Assembly: GCA_947475765.1 (NCBI GenBank)
Contig: CANJMM010000002.1
Location: 1 to 64,000, forward strand
Direction of reading: 5' to 3'
DNA length: 64,000 nt
DNA from: Legionellales bacterium
Lineage (GTDB): Bacteria; Pseudomonadota; Gammaproteobacteria; Berkiellales; Berkiellaceae
Positions 29,263-39,364 of this stretch are shown piece by piece. A model generated the notes under the pieces. It saw nothing but the letters and a program-made list of their open reading frames with translations, ran no database searches and was not told the DNA's origin. Numbering within the stretch: the first letter of the stretch is position 1; the number at the start of each line of letters is the position of its first letter. The position numbers and the translations under genes were made by a program.

Positions 29263-30519
29263 TTACATATTATTAATAATAGCTTCACCAAAGGCACTGC
29301 AACTCAGTAACGTTGCCCCTGGCATCAATCTTTCAAAATCGTAAGTGACGGTTTTAGCCGCAATCGCCTTTTCTATGCCTTTAATAATTAACCCTGCGGC
29401 TTCATCCCAGCCTATATGTCTTAACATCATTTCAGCCGATAATATCAACGATCCGGGATTCACTTTGTTTTGACCTGCATATTTAGGTGCCGTGCCATGG
29501 GTTGCTTCAAATAAAGCAATGCTTTCTCCCATATTTGCACCTGGGGCAATGCCTATTCCCCCTACTTGGGCGGCCAAAGCATCTGACACATAATCGCCAT
29601 TTAAATTTAAAGTCGCAATCACGCTATATTCTTTAGGTCTGAGCAAAATTTGTTGTAAAAACGCATCGGCAATCACGTCTTTTATCACAATTTTTTGACC
29701 CGTTTTAGGGTTGATAATAGTTTGCCAAGGGCCACCGTCAATATCTTGCCCCCCAAATTCAGTTTTAGCCAGTTGATAACCCCAGTCTTTAAAAGCGCCC
29801 TCGGTAAATTTCATAATATTGCCTTTATGCACGAGCGTAACCGAGTCGCGGTTATGATCAATGGCATATTGAAAGGCACGCCGAATCAATCGTTCAGAGC
29901 CTGCTTTTGAAACGGGTTTAATGCCAATGCCACAGTATTCTGGAAAACGAATTGAAGTGACATCTAAGTCGTTGATTAAAAATTGAATTAATTTTTTGGC
30001 TTTGGGGCTATCGGCTTGCCATTCAATGCCTGCATAAATATCTTCGGCATTTTCTCTAAAAATCACCATATTGGTGTGCTCTGGGTTTTTCAGTGGGCTT
30101 GGGGTACCTGTAAAATAACGAACGGGTCGTAAACATACATACAAGTCAAGTAGCTGTCTTAACGCTACATTCAAAGAACGAATGCCTCCGCCCACAGGAG
30201 TAGTCAGCGGGCCTTTAATGGCAACTAAATACTCTTTTAGGGCAGTTAAGGTTTCAGTCGGTAACCACTGATCTGGGCCATATATTTTAGTGGATTTTTC
30301 ACCGCAATAAATTTCCATCCAAGCTATTTGTTTTTTGCCAGAATAAGCTTGTTTGACAGCTGAATCAACTACTTTAATCATAACAGGGGTAATATCAGCG
30401 CCTATGCCATCGCCTTGTATAAACGGAATAATAGGGTGATTTGGTATAGTCAGCTGTCCCTTTTCATCTATTGTAATTTTGGATCCCTGGCTTGGTACCA
30501 CAATTTTCTGATATCCCAT
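29263..30519 (-). CDS. icd: NADP-dependent isocitrate dehydrogenase
   Basis: TCA-cycle enzyme making 2-oxoglutarate. At 418 residues it matches E. coli Icd. [22 protein letters not shown] holds the substrate-binding and phosphorylatable serine and arginines. [38 protein letters not shown] and [28 protein letters not shown] are diagnostic, and [19 protein letters not shown] binds NADP. The regulatory serine is kept, but no AceK is in the window. It is a single gene, convergent with csp and divergent from mnmA. Confidence 0.96.
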   Translation of the reverse strand: MGYQKIVVPSQGSKITIDEKGQLTIPNHPIIPFIQGDGIGADITPVMIKVVDSAVKQAYSGKKQIAWMEIYCGEKSTKIYGPDQWLPTETLTALKEYLVAIKGPLTTPVGGGIRSLNVALRQLLDLYVCLRPVRYFTGTPSPLKNPEHTNMVIFRENAEDIYAGIEWQADSPKAKKLIQFLINDLDVTSIRFPEYCGIGIKPVSKAGSERLIRRAFQYAIDHNRDSVTLVHKGNIMKFTEGAFKDWGYQLAKTEFGGQDIDGGPWQTIINPKTGQKIVIKDVIADAFLQQILLRPKEYSVIATLNLNGDYVSDALAAQVGGIGIAPGANMGESIALFEATHGTAPKYAGQNKVNPGSLILSAEMMLRHIGWDEAAGLIIKGIEKAIAAKTVTYDFERLMPGATLLSCSAFGEAIINNM

Positions 30520-30602
30520 AAAGCAGCTCCTGACTAATTATTATATACATTTCCTTTGAGTCTTAGGCCAGTTTAGCCTAAATTTATGGTAAAATCACCG
30601 CC

Positions 30603-31778
30603 ATGAAGTCTAATTTACCTAATCAACCCATTTTTCAACCCATGTTGCCCAGCTTAATGCATCACAAGCCAAGGGTTATCGTTGGCCTTTCCGGTGGGGT
30701 CGACTCGGCTGTTGCTGCCCTGCTCTTAATCCAATCTGGGTTATATCAGGTCGAGGCGCTCTTTATGAAAAACTGGGAAGAAGAAGAAAACGAATTAGGC
30801 TATTGCCCTGCCGAAGAAGATCTCAAAGTGGCCAAACAAGTGGCCAAACAATTAAATATTCCCTTACATACGGCTAATTTTTCACCCGAATATTGGCAAC
30901 AGGTTTTTCAACATTTTTTGGCAGAATATCAAACTGGCCGTACCCCTAACCCCGATGTTTTATGTAACAAAGAAATTAAATTTTCTGTGTTTCTGGATTA
31001 TGCTCAAAAATTAGGGGCCGATTTTATTGCAACCGGTCATTATGCCCAAATTATTTATGACTCAAATCCTGCTCACACCCAATTATTACAAGCAGTCGAT
31101 TCCAGTAAAGATCAAACCTATTTTTTACATCAAGTCAAAAGCGAACAGCTGGCTAAAAGTTTATTCCCTATTGGACATTTACTTAAAAAAGAAGTTCGAA
31201 AAATCGCTGAATCTGCCGGCTTATCTAATTATGAACGCAAAGACAGCACCGGTATTTGTTTTATAGGCGAACGTAAATTTTCGCATTTTTTATCTGAATT
31301 TTTGGTTGCCCAACCTGGCCCCATCGAAACACCTGAAGGAAAATATTTAGGGCAGCATAATGGCCTAATGTACTATACGCTCGGACAACGAAACGGCCTG
31401 CAACTAGGGGGGCAAAAAAATCACCCCGAGCTGCCTTGGTATGTTGTGGCCAAATTGCTGTCCAGCCATAAATTAATTGTCGCTCAAGGACAAGACCATC
31501 CTTGGCATTTTTCGAGCCAAATTCATCTTGATGCCGTTCATTGGATAACCCCTAATGGCCTTTCTCAAGCACAAGAGCATCAAAAGCTCACCGCCAAAAT
31601 TCGTTATCGTCAAAGCCCTCAAGCTTGTCAAATTCTGACTCAACATACCACTGCCTTTTCAGAACCGCAGCGTGCTGCGACACCAGGGCAATATTTGGTA
31701 TTTTACAATCATCTGGGCATATGCTTGGGTGGTGGGAAAATTACTGATACCGATTCATTAGGAGGCTTAAAGCCTTAA
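30603..31778 (+). CDS. mnmA: tRNA-specific 2-thiouridylase MnmA
   Basis: Adds the 2-thio group to wobble U34 of Lys, Glu and Gln tRNAs. The PP-loop VIVGLSGGVDSAVAALLL binds ATP. The catalytic cysteine pair is in NPDVLCNKEIKF and DSTGICFIGERKF. FLAEYQTGRTPNPDV, ATGHYAQI and YTLGQRNGLQLGG are family landmarks. It is 391 residues. The first 18 residues are extra compared with typical MnmA, so the start may be the ATG at 30657 (MHHKPRVIVGL). It is followed by a repeat-rich spacer and purB. Confidence 0.95.
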   Translation: MKSNLPNQPIFQPMLPSLMHHKPRVIVGLSGGVDSAVAALLLIQSGLYQVEALFMKNWEEEENELGYCPAEEDLKVAKQVAKQLNIPLHTANFSPEYWQQVFQHFLAEYQTGRTPNPDVLCNKEIKFSVFLDYAQKLGADFIATGHYAQIIYDSNPAHTQLLQAVDSSKDQTYFLHQVKSEQLAKSLFPIGHLLKKEVRKIAESAGLSNYERKDSTGICFIGERKFSHFLSEFLVAQPGPIETPEGKYLGQHNGLMYYTLGQRNGLQLGGQKNHPELPWYVVAKLLSSHKLIVAQGQDHPWHFSSQIHLDAVHWITPNGLSQAQEHQKLTAKIRYRQSPQACQILTQHTTAFSEPQRAATPGQYLVFYNHLGICLGGGKITDTDSLGGLKP

Positions 31779-31829
31779 TCTTATTATTATTTATTATTTA
31801 TTTATTATTAAGCAGGTGAGATTTATTCT

Positions 31830-33200
31830 ATGGAACATCAATTATATGCCATTTCCCCTATAGATGGCCGCTATCATGAAAAAACTGCCCCCTTACAAGC
31901 CTATTTTAGTGAATATGCGCTTATTAAATATCGCGTAAAAGTAGAATTAAAATGGTTACTGGCCTTAGGCAAAGAATCGGGCATTACGGAACTAACCGCT
32001 TTTACCCCTGCTCAAGAAGCCGCTTTTGAAGCCTTAATTCAACATTTTTCGATAACCGATGCCATGGCCGTTAAACAATTAGAATCGGTCACCAATCATG
32101 ATGTCAAAGCCGTTGAATATTTTCTTAAAAAACACATCAGTAAGTTATTACCAGACAATAGCAACAAACTTGAATTTATTCATTTTGCCTGTACCTCTGA
32201 AGACATCAATAATTTAGCCTATGGCTTAATGCTCAAAGAAGGCACCCAAGCGGTGTTAATTCCTGAGCTCGACCGTATCTTATTCTTTTTAAAAAGCATG
32301 GCAAAAGAATTTTCCCACGTTGCGATGCTCGCCAGAACCCATGGCCAGCCTGCCTCCCCCACGACACTAGGAAAAGAATTTGCCAATTTTTATGCTCGAC
32401 TCTCCGAACAAGTAAATTTACTCAAAGATTTTACTTACTCTGGTAAAATTAATGGCGCAGTGGGTAATTTTAATGCCCATCAACTCAGCTACCCTGAAGT
32501 AGATTGGATTCAGTTCAGTCAAGATTTTATTAAAGCATTAGGCTTAAAGCCCCATATGTATACCACCCAAATCGAACCCAATGATAGCTTAGCCATGTAT
32601 TGTCATACGCTATCTCGTATTAATATTATTTTACTGGGTTTATGCCAAGATTTATGGGGGTATAACTCTTTAGGCTATTTCAAGCTAAAATCTGTTGCTA
32701 CCGAAGTAGGGTCTTCTACTATGCCTCATAAAGTCAATCCTATTGATTTTGAAAATGCAGAGGGCAATTTAGGCTTAGCCAATGCTATGTTGCATCATCT
32801 TGCTTCTAAAATGCCAGTTTCTCGTTTTCAACGTGACTTATCTGGCTCTACGGTGATTCGAAACATTGGGGTAGGTTTGGCCAATGGCTTTTTAGCCTAT
32901 TTGGGTATTTTAAAAGGCTTTAATAAACTCGATGTGAATCTTGAGCTTATTTCCGATGATTTAAATCAACATGTCGAAGTGATTACAGAAGGCATTCAAA
33001 CCATGATGCGTCGTTATGGCGTGCCAGAACCTTATGAAAAATTAAAGCTTCTTTCACGCGGTAAAAAATTAGATTTACCCATGCTAAAAGCCTTTATTTT
33101 AACCTTAGAATTGCCTGAAGAAATTAAGCAAAATATGCTGCGCATTTTACCAGAAAATTACATCGGCCTTGCGGCCAAATTGGCCCAAGAGGTAACATAA
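31830..33200 (+). CDS. purB: Adenylosuccinate lyase
   Basis: Acts twice in purine synthesis, on SAICAR and on adenylosuccinate, releasing fumarate. It is 456 residues of the gammaproteobacterial type. The signature GSSTMPHKVNPIDFENAEGN contains the mobile catalytic serine loop. ACTSEDINNLAYGLML and ARTHGQPASPTTLGKEFANF provide the active-site histidine. The mnmA-purB proximity matches other gammaproteobacteria, where hflD lies between; hflD is absent here. Confidence 0.96.
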   Translation: MEHQLYAISPIDGRYHEKTAPLQAYFSEYALIKYRVKVELKWLLALGKESGITELTAFTPAQEAAFEALIQHFSITDAMAVKQLESVTNHDVKAVEYFLKKHISKLLPDNSNKLEFIHFACTSEDINNLAYGLMLKEGTQAVLIPELDRILFFLKSMAKEFSHVAMLARTHGQPASPTTLGKEFANFYARLSEQVNLLKDFTYSGKINGAVGNFNAHQLSYPEVDWIQFSQDFIKALGLKPHMYTTQIEPNDSLAMYCHTLSRINIILLGLCQDLWGYNSLGYFKLKSVATEVGSSTMPHKVNPIDFENAEGNLGLANAMLHHLASKMPVSRFQRDLSGSTVIRNIGVGLANGFLAYLGILKGFNKLDVNLELISDDLNQHVEVITEGIQTMMRRYGVPEPYEKLKLLSRGKKLDLPMLKAFILTLELPEEIKQNMLRILPENYIGLAAKLAQEVT

Positions 33201-33202
33201 TA

Positions 33203-33227
33203 TAATTTAATTTAATTTAATTTAAAT
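33203..33227. repeat. AATTT microsatellite after purB
   Basis: About four AATTT units begin two bases after the purB stop codon. The rest of the 99-base gap holds TATACT at about 33252, a possible -10 box for the next gene. Confidence 0.5.
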
Positions 33228-33299
33228 ATAAAATAGCCCCATTTTTTCGTTCTATACTATGATTTAAAAGCAAAACATAGCATATGCATAGGACGAAAA

Positions 33300-34412
33300 A
33301 TGGCTAACTGTAAGATTAACCGCTGTTTTTATTTGGGCTATTTTTTTCTCCTGTCTTTTTGCTTCAGTGGCTATTTTTCTATTGCTCAAGCAGATACCGA
33401 TATCATTCATTTGAAAAACCGCACCCCAGAAGAACTCTTGCCTATTTTGAGTCCTTTTGTTGAAAAAGGGGGCATTATTCACTCTTTTCAAAATCAAATT
33501 ATTCTTCAAGCGAGTGCAGAAAATTTAGCCCAAATAAAAAAAATGCTACTTGAATTAGATAAACCCGCTGAAAAATTATTATTATCTGTCTCTCAAGCTA
33601 AAAATGCCCCCCGTGAACAATTTAGCGTAGACATTCATGGCAAGGTGCTATTTGGACAAGAGGCCTTTTCTTTAAATAGCCAGATAAGCAGCACCAATCA
33701 AAGCTTACGACAAGAAAATCAAAATTTTAATCATATTCAAGTTCTTTCTGGGCATACCGCGACCATTTTATCGGGAAAAACCGTGGCTTTAATTAACAAT
33801 CGAGGTGCTTTACAAAATCAAGGCACTGCCAATCTAACTCAAACACAAAACAATCAATCTCAAAATTATACGATTCCAAGCGATAACCCTGCCACGATTG
33901 CCAACACCAGCATACCCAGCCTCAATACGAATTTAATCACTATTGCCCTACCACCCGTAGCGGGTGCAGCACCCTTGCCTTCTTCTGATGTCACCCTTCA
34001 ACCGCTAGTTGGCGGTAATGTGACGCTAGGCAACTCAACCAGTCATAATTCAACCACCGCAGGTTCCCAATATCATACCGGGGCTTACCAAGAACAATAT
34101 TTATATAATAACTTACAATCTGGCGCGGTGATCACGCCTACTTTATTAGGCAATAATCAAGTTAAATTAGATATTGTCTTGCAAAATGAAGTGCCTGTTG
34201 AAAATCAAGATAACAATCTTAATACCAATACGGTTACTAAAGCCATGCAAAAAACCCATACCGTGCTTCAAGTGCCTTTAGGAGAATGGATTTATATTGG
34301 TGGGAATCAAATAGATCAGACGCAGCAATCTTTAAGTACCTCCCTGCGCACTGAAAATCGAGAAGAATCGAATATGAGCCTTTGGTTAAGAGTCGATAAA
34401 ATCGGCGACTAA
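33300..34412 (+). CDS. Exported protein with a secretin N-domain and partial secretin-like end
   Basis: A 370-residue protein with a signal peptide at 1-31 (cut after AQA). Residues about 34-90 (IIHLKNRTPEELLPILSPFV to MLLELDKPAEKLLLSV) match the N1/NolW-type domain of type II/III secretins. The middle is Asn/Gln/Ser/Thr-rich and of low complexity. Near the end LDIVLQNEVPVEN and LQVPLGEWIYIGG resemble the start of a secretin channel domain, but most of the pore part is missing. It stands alone between purB and ppsA with no pilus or secretion genes nearby. It is possibly an outer-membrane or periplasmic accessory protein; I cannot name it. Confidence 0.7.
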   Translation: MANCKINRCFYLGYFFLLSFCFSGYFSIAQADTDIIHLKNRTPEELLPILSPFVEKGGIIHSFQNQIILQASAENLAQIKKMLLELDKPAEKLLLSVSQAKNAPREQFSVDIHGKVLFGQEAFSLNSQISSTNQSLRQENQNFNHIQVLSGHTATILSGKTVALINNRGALQNQGTANLTQTQNNQSQNYTIPSDNPATIANTSIPSLNTNLITIALPPVAGAAPLPSSDVTLQPLVGGNVTLGNSTSHNSTTAGSQYHTGAYQEQYLYNNLQSGAVITPTLLGNNQVKLDIVLQNEVPVENQDNNLNTNTVTKAMQKTHTVLQVPLGEWIYIGGNQIDQTQQSLSTSLRTENREESNMSLWLRVDKIGD

Positions 34413-34427
34413 ATTGGCGACTAAATT
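34404..34427. repeat. 12-base tandem duplication spanning a stop codon
   Basis: GGCGACTAAATT occurs twice in a row. Each copy contains TAA in frame with the secretin-like protein, so the stop codon itself was duplicated (ends Gly-Asp-stop, then Ile-Gly-Asp-stop). Confidence 0.85.
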
Positions 34428-36822
34428 AGTGTAAAAATAACCAAGTTTTAATCACCGAATCGGGGTTAAGCGAAATGCTTTCAATGCCCTCGGCCATTAA
34501 CCACTTCGCAAAATCAGGATAATCTGAAGGCCCTTGGCCACAAATGCCAATATATTTACCCCTTTTTTTACATGCCTGAATGGCTCTACTCAATAAAAAT
34601 TTAACGGCTTCATCTCGCTCATCAAATTGGGCTGCTACGAGGCTTGAGTCTCTGTCTAGGCCTAAAGTAAGCTGCGTCAAATCATTGGATCCAATAGAAA
34701 AGCCATCGAAATAATCTAAAAATTGTTCGGCTAAAATGGCATTAGACGGCACTTCACACATCATGATGATTTTTAATCCATCTTGACCACGAACCAAGCC
34801 TTGTTTTTCTAATAAGCCTACAACCGCCTCGGCTTCGCTTAACGTTCGAACAAAGGGAACCATGAGCCAAATATTTTTTAAGCCCATGTTATTTCGAACT
34901 TGTTTAATTGCCTCAATTTCTAAATTAAAACAAGCTTGAAATTTAGGTGAAATATATCTTGAGGCCCCCCTAAAGCCTAACATAGGATTTTCTTCTTTTG
35001 GTTCATAAAGTTGCCCTCCCAATAAATTTGCATATTCATTGGATTTGAAATCTGAAAATCGTATAATCACCGGCTTAGTATAAAAAGCAGCCCCCAACGT
35101 TGCTATGCCCTCGGCTAATTTATCGATATAAAACTGTTTAGGAGAAGCATACCCTGCTGCTTTAAGTTCAATCGCTTTTTTAAGTTCTGGATTTAAATGT
35201 TGATAATTTAGGCAGGCCTCAGGATGAATGCCTATCATTTGGCTAATAATAAACTCTATTCTTGCTAGCCCTACCCCAAAATTAGGGATTTTTTGAAAAT
35301 CAAAAGCCCTGTCTGGATTGGCGACATTCATCATGATTTTAAAAGGCAAATTGGGCATATTTCCCACTTGATGTTTTTTAATCTCAAAATCCAGTAAGTT
35401 TTTATAAACAAATCCTGTATCCCCTTCCGCGCACGATACCGTAATGGCCTGCCCTGATTGTATCGCCGATGTTGCATTGTCACATCCGATAATAGCCGGG
35501 ATGCCTAATTCTCTGGCAATAATCGCGGCATGGCAGGTTCTGCCCCCCCGATTAGTGACAATGGCTTTTGCCTTTTTCATCACTGGCTCCCAATCGGGAT
35601 CGGTCATATCGGTGACGAGCACATCGTTTTCAGTAATTAAATACATATCTGCTGGTGAATGCATGATTTTGGCGGTTCCTTGGCCAATTTTAGTGCCAAT
35701 GGCTCTGCCTTCACAAAGGATTTCTTTTTTTTCATTTTCTGCATTTTTGGTCAGTTCAAACTGTTCTAATATTTGACCCGATAAAAAATCACCTTGTTGA
35801 GAAACTACGGTCTCAGGTCTGGCTTGAAGAATATACAGCTGATTATCTAGCCCATCTTTGGCCCATTCAATATCCATAGGCCGGCCATAATGCTGTTCAA
35901 TAATTAAGCTTAATTTCGCCAAGGCTTCTATTTCAGCATGGCTTAAAGAAAATTGATTTTGCAAGGCTACATCAACCGATATTTTTTTCACCTGATTAAC
36001 CTGATCAACCTGATTACTTTCAGCATAAATCATTTTGAGCTTTTTTTTGCCGAGTTTTTTTCGAATAACGCCTGAATCATTCTTTTTTAAACTGGGTTTA
36101 AAAACATAAAATTCATCTGGGTTTACCTCCCCCTGAACCAATAACTCTCCTAAGCCATAACTGCTGGTAATAAAAACGACCTGATCAAATCCCGATTCAG
36201 TATCTACCGTAAACATTACCCCACTAGAAGCCAAATCGCTTCGGACCATTTGCTGAATGCCCACAGATAAAGCCACGTCTTTATGTGAAAAATTTTGATG
36301 GGCTCTATAAGAAATGGCTCTGTCTGTAAATAATGAAGCATAAACTTGCTTAATGGCAACTAATAACGCTTTTTCTCCGCTAATATTTAATAAGGTTTCT
36401 TGCTGACCCGCAAAAGAAGCCCCTGGCAAATCTTCTGCTGTTGCAGACGATCGTACGGCAACAGATACATTTTTTTGCCCCGTGCTCTCACACAAGTCTT
36501 GATAAAACTGTATTATTTTTTTCTGGAAGTCAGCACTAAATTTGCCTATTAACATATGCTCTCTGATTTTAGCTGCCGTTGATTTAAGCAGGGCTAAATT
36601 ATTGACATCTAAAGCATCTAATAGCGGATAAATAAGCGTATCTAGATTATTTTCTTGAATAAACAATCTAAAAGCATCGGCCGTTGTGGCAAATCCATTG
36701 GGGACTTTGACACCAAGTTTAGTCAAATGCTGGATCATTTCGCCTAAAGAAGCATTTTTTCCGCCGACCTTATTCAGATCATTTATGTTAACTGACGTAA
36801 ATGGCAGAATATAAGGTTCCAT
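34426..36822 (-). CDS. ppsA: Phosphoenolpyruvate synthase
   Basis: Converts pyruvate, ATP and water to PEP, AMP and phosphate for gluconeogenesis. It is 798 residues, normal. The N-terminal ATP-grasp domain starts VGGKNASLGEMIQHL and includes VAVRSSATAEDLPGASFAGQQ. The phosphohistidine swivel is GGRTCHAAIIARELGIPAIIGC, and the C-terminal TIM barrel has GFRGASRYIS, GSNDLTQLTLGLDRDS and GICGQGPSDYPDFAKWL. A 9-base repeat adds NQVDQVNQVKK. It begins only 3 bases after prpD, so it is the last gene of the prp operon. Confidence 0.96.
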   Translation of the reverse strand: MEPYILPFTSVNINDLNKVGGKNASLGEMIQHLTKLGVKVPNGFATTADAFRLFIQENNLDTLIYPLLDALDVNNLALLKSTAAKIREHMLIGKFSADFQKKIIQFYQDLCESTGQKNVSVAVRSSATAEDLPGASFAGQQETLLNISGEKALLVAIKQVYASLFTDRAISYRAHQNFSHKDVALSVGIQQMVRSDLASSGVMFTVDTESGFDQVVFITSSYGLGELLVQGEVNPDEFYVFKPSLKKNDSGVIRKKLGKKKLKMIYAESNQVDQVNQVKKISVDVALQNQFSLSHAEIEALAKLSLIIEQHYGRPMDIEWAKDGLDNQLYILQARPETVVSQQGDFLSGQILEQFELTKNAENEKKEILCEGRAIGTKIGQGTAKIMHSPADMYLITENDVLVTDMTDPDWEPVMKKAKAIVTNRGGRTCHAAIIARELGIPAIIGCDNATSAIQSGQAITVSCAEGDTGFVYKNLLDFEIKKHQVGNMPNLPFKIMMNVANPDRAFDFQKIPNFGVGLARIEFIISQMIGIHPEACLNYQHLNPELKKAIELKAAGYASPKQFYIDKLAEGIATLGAAFYTKPVIIRFSDFKSNEYANLLGGQLYEPKEENPMLGFRGASRYISPKFQACFNLEIEAIKQVRNNMGLKNIWLMVPFVRTLSEAEAVVGLLEKQGLVRGQDGLKIIMMCEVPSNAILAEQFLDYFDGFSIGSNDLTQLTLGLDRDSSLVAAQFDERDEAVKFLLSRAIQACKKRGKYIGICGQGPSDYPDFAKWLMAEGIESISLNPDSVIKTWLFLH

Positions 36823-36825
36823 ACA

Positions 36826-38217
36826 TTATCCTTGATATAAATCTAAAAAATCTGAAACAGGCAGGGCCTTAAATTTAGCCTCATCCTGAAATAACGCTAA
36901 AATATCGCGAACTTTTTTATCCGGAAAAAAACTTAATAAATTTTGTTCAAACTTTTCCAGCAATAAAGGCATGCCTTCTTTTCGACGCCGCGGATGCCCT
37001 AAAGGATAATCTACGCGTTCTATATAAGTTTCCCCATGACCCAGCTTGACTATGATTTCATTAGGAATAGCACGTTTACTAGGATCAATATAATCTTTTG
37101 AAAAGCTGGGGTTTTCTTTTACTATCATTTTTTTTCTTAATTGATCTATGCGCGGATCCGCTGCCTGCTCATCTAAATAAGAATTTGAATTTAACTCTCC
37201 TGTTAGCAAAGCAACCGCAACCATATATTGCAAGCAATGATCTCTGTCTGCATAATTAAACAATTCACCTGTTTTATTAATGATTTGCATCGCAGGTTTT
37301 TGGGTATTAATTAATATCGTCTGAATATTATCAATATCTTGTGCTATCTGTTTTTTTATATAATGATGGATTTTTATAGCGCACTCTACGGCAGTTTGGC
37401 CGTGAAATTCAGCCGGATAGGCTATTTTAAACAACACATTTTCGATCACATAGCTGCCTAAAGGCTTTGCCAAAGCAATTTCTTTGTGTGCAAACAATAC
37501 ATCTGAAAAACCCCACTTATGCGCTGTTAATGCAGTAGGATACCCCTTTTCACCTTGCAAGGTGAGCAAAGCCAATCGTACCGCTCTGCTGGTGGCATCA
37601 CCGGCTGCCCAAGATTTTCGACTGCCTGTATTGGGTGCATGTCTATAAGTTCTTAAACTTTGGCCATCTACCCACACTTGAGACAAGGCATCTACAATAT
37701 TTTGTTTGGTCCCCCCCAATAATTTTGTTGCAAGCGCAACCGAGGCAAGTTTAACCAAAATAACATGATCTAAACCGACTTCATTAAAGCTATGATTTAA
37801 TGCCAATACCCCTTGAATTTCATAGGCTTTAATCATCGACTCGAGTATAACGTCCATTTTTATGTTTTTATTGGCATAATACGCGCACGCTAATATCGCC
37901 CCTAAATTATCAGAAGGATGACCCCACTCAGCAGCCAACCAGGTGTCATTATAATCTAACCATCGAATACAAGTGGTGATATCAAATGCTGCCTTAATAG
38001 CATCTAATTTAAAATTTGTACCAGGAATAGGCACGCCATTATCTGTATGGCTATTAGGCACCCATGGGCCTAACAGGTTAACACACGCTGGATGATTTAA
38101 AGCTAAAATAGCACACCCTAAACTGTCCATTAATGCATACTTTGCGGTTTCATAAGCCAGATCGCTACTAATTTTATAATTTAAAACATACTCCGCAATT
38201 TCTAAATTTAACGACAT
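36826..38217 (-). CDS. prpD: 2-methylcitrate dehydratase PrpD
   Basis: Dehydrates 2-methylcitrate to 2-methyl-cis-aconitate in the methylcitrate cycle, which disposes of toxic propionyl-CoA. It is 463 residues of the MmgE/PrpD family. Diagnostic segments are YALMDSLGCAILAL, WLDYNDTWLAAEWGHPSDNLGAILA, GSRKSWAAGDATSRAVRLALL and FHGQTAVECAI, then YPLGHPRRRKEG near the end. It lies 13 bases downstream of prpC and 3 bases before ppsA. Confidence 0.95.
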   Translation of the reverse strand: MSLNLEIAEYVLNYKISSDLAYETAKYALMDSLGCAILALNHPACVNLLGPWVPNSHTDNGVPIPGTNFKLDAIKAAFDITTCIRWLDYNDTWLAAEWGHPSDNLGAILACAYYANKNIKMDVILESMIKAYEIQGVLALNHSFNEVGLDHVILVKLASVALATKLLGGTKQNIVDALSQVWVDGQSLRTYRHAPNTGSRKSWAAGDATSRAVRLALLTLQGEKGYPTALTAHKWGFSDVLFAHKEIALAKPLGSYVIENVLFKIAYPAEFHGQTAVECAIKIHHYIKKQIAQDIDNIQTILINTQKPAMQIINKTGELFNYADRDHCLQYMVAVALLTGELNSNSYLDEQAADPRIDQLRKKMIVKENPSFSKDYIDPSKRAIPNEIIVKLGHGETYIERVDYPLGHPRRRKEGMPLLLEKFEQNLLSFFPDKKVRDILALFQDEAKFKALPVSDFLDLYQG

Positions 38218-38230
38218 CGTTTTAGCCTTT

Positions 38231-39364
38231 TTATTTTCTTTTTGTTATTTTTTCAAATACTTTAGGGGCGGGTCCAATATACTCTGCGGTAGGCCGAATT
38301 AATTTATTATTTTCCCTTTGCTCAATAATATGCGCTGCCCACCCTGTGATTCTTGACATCACAAATAAAGGCGTAAAAAAATGTGTGGGAATGCCCATAA
38401 AACCATAAGTGCTGGCCGAATAAAAGTCAAGATTGGGAAATAAGCCTTTTTCTCTGTGCATGAGCTCTTCTATTTTTTCAGAAATATGATAAACATTCAT
38501 GTTGCCACACTCAAATGCCAAAGCTTTGGCTTTAATTTTAATGATATCTGAACGTGGATCTGCTTCGGTATAAACTCTATGTCCAAACCCCATAATCAAT
38601 TGTTTATGACTCAATTTTTCTAACAAGCCTTCTTCTGCAGATTCTGGGGAGTCAAAGCTATTAATTAAGCGCATGGCTTCTTCATTTGCGCCACCATGTA
38701 AAGCACCCCGAAGCGTTCCTATCGCTGTCGTTACTGCAGAATAAAAATCAGACAAAGTCGAGGCACACACTCTTGCTGAAAAAGTAGACGCATTCAATTC
38801 ATGTTCTGCATATAAAATCAAAGACTGATCTAAGGCTTTAACCCATATTTCTGGTTGCTGAGGGGCTAAATGCAATAAAGTTAAAAAGCATTCTGCTAAA
38901 CTAGGCGTGTCTATATCTGTTGAAATTCTCAAACCCGATTGATGATAATGATGCCAATACAATAATGCCCCAGGAAAAACAGCCATTAATCTATCTGCAA
39001 TGTCTTTAGCTTGTCGATTTTTATCTTCTGGCTCTAACGCCCCTAATAAAGAACAAGTGGTTCTAAGTACATCCATGGGGTTGGCACTGGCTGGTATTAA
39101 TTCTAAAACAGATTGCAACTCAGGTGGCAAGCCTCTTAATGTTATTAATTTTTTTTGATAATTTTTTAACTCGACTTCATTCGGCAATTTGCCATGGATT
39201 AATAAATAAGCCACTTCTTCAAAAACACAATTTTGTGCTAAATCATGAATGCTGTACCCTCTATAATGTAAGCCTGTGCCTTCATGGCCAACGGTACAAA
39301 TGGCGGTTTTTCCCGCCACTACACCTGCCAAGCCCCCAGATTTAAGATTTGCTGTATTACTCAT
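38231..39364 (-). CDS. prpC: 2-methylcitrate synthase PrpC
   Basis: Condenses propionyl-CoA with oxaloacetate. It is 377 residues, the short dimeric type II citrate-synthase form. SGGLAGVVAGKTAICTVGHEG and LHYRGYSIHDLAQNCVFEEVAYLL are typical. HGGANEEAM has the first catalytic His, GFGHRVYTEADPR the second, and FYSASTYGFMGIPTHFFTPLF the catalytic Asp region (FYSA replaces the usual FYSG/D pattern). The start overlaps the prpB stop by 4 bases, so it is translationally coupled. PrpC rather than GltA is supported by the prpB-C-D order. Confidence 0.93.
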   Translation of the reverse strand: MSNTANLKSGGLAGVVAGKTAICTVGHEGTGLHYRGYSIHDLAQNCVFEEVAYLLIHGKLPNEVELKNYQKKLITLRGLPPELQSVLELIPASANPMDVLRTTCSLLGALEPEDKNRQAKDIADRLMAVFPGALLYWHHYHQSGLRISTDIDTPSLAECFLTLLHLAPQQPEIWVKALDQSLILYAEHELNASTFSARVCASTLSDFYSAVTTAIGTLRGALHGGANEEAMRLINSFDSPESAEEGLLEKLSHKQLIMGFGHRVYTEADPRSDIIKIKAKALAFECGNMNVYHISEKIEELMHREKGLFPNLDFYSASTYGFMGIPTHFFTPLFVMSRITGWAAHIIEQRENNKLIRPTAEYIGPAPKVFEKITKRK

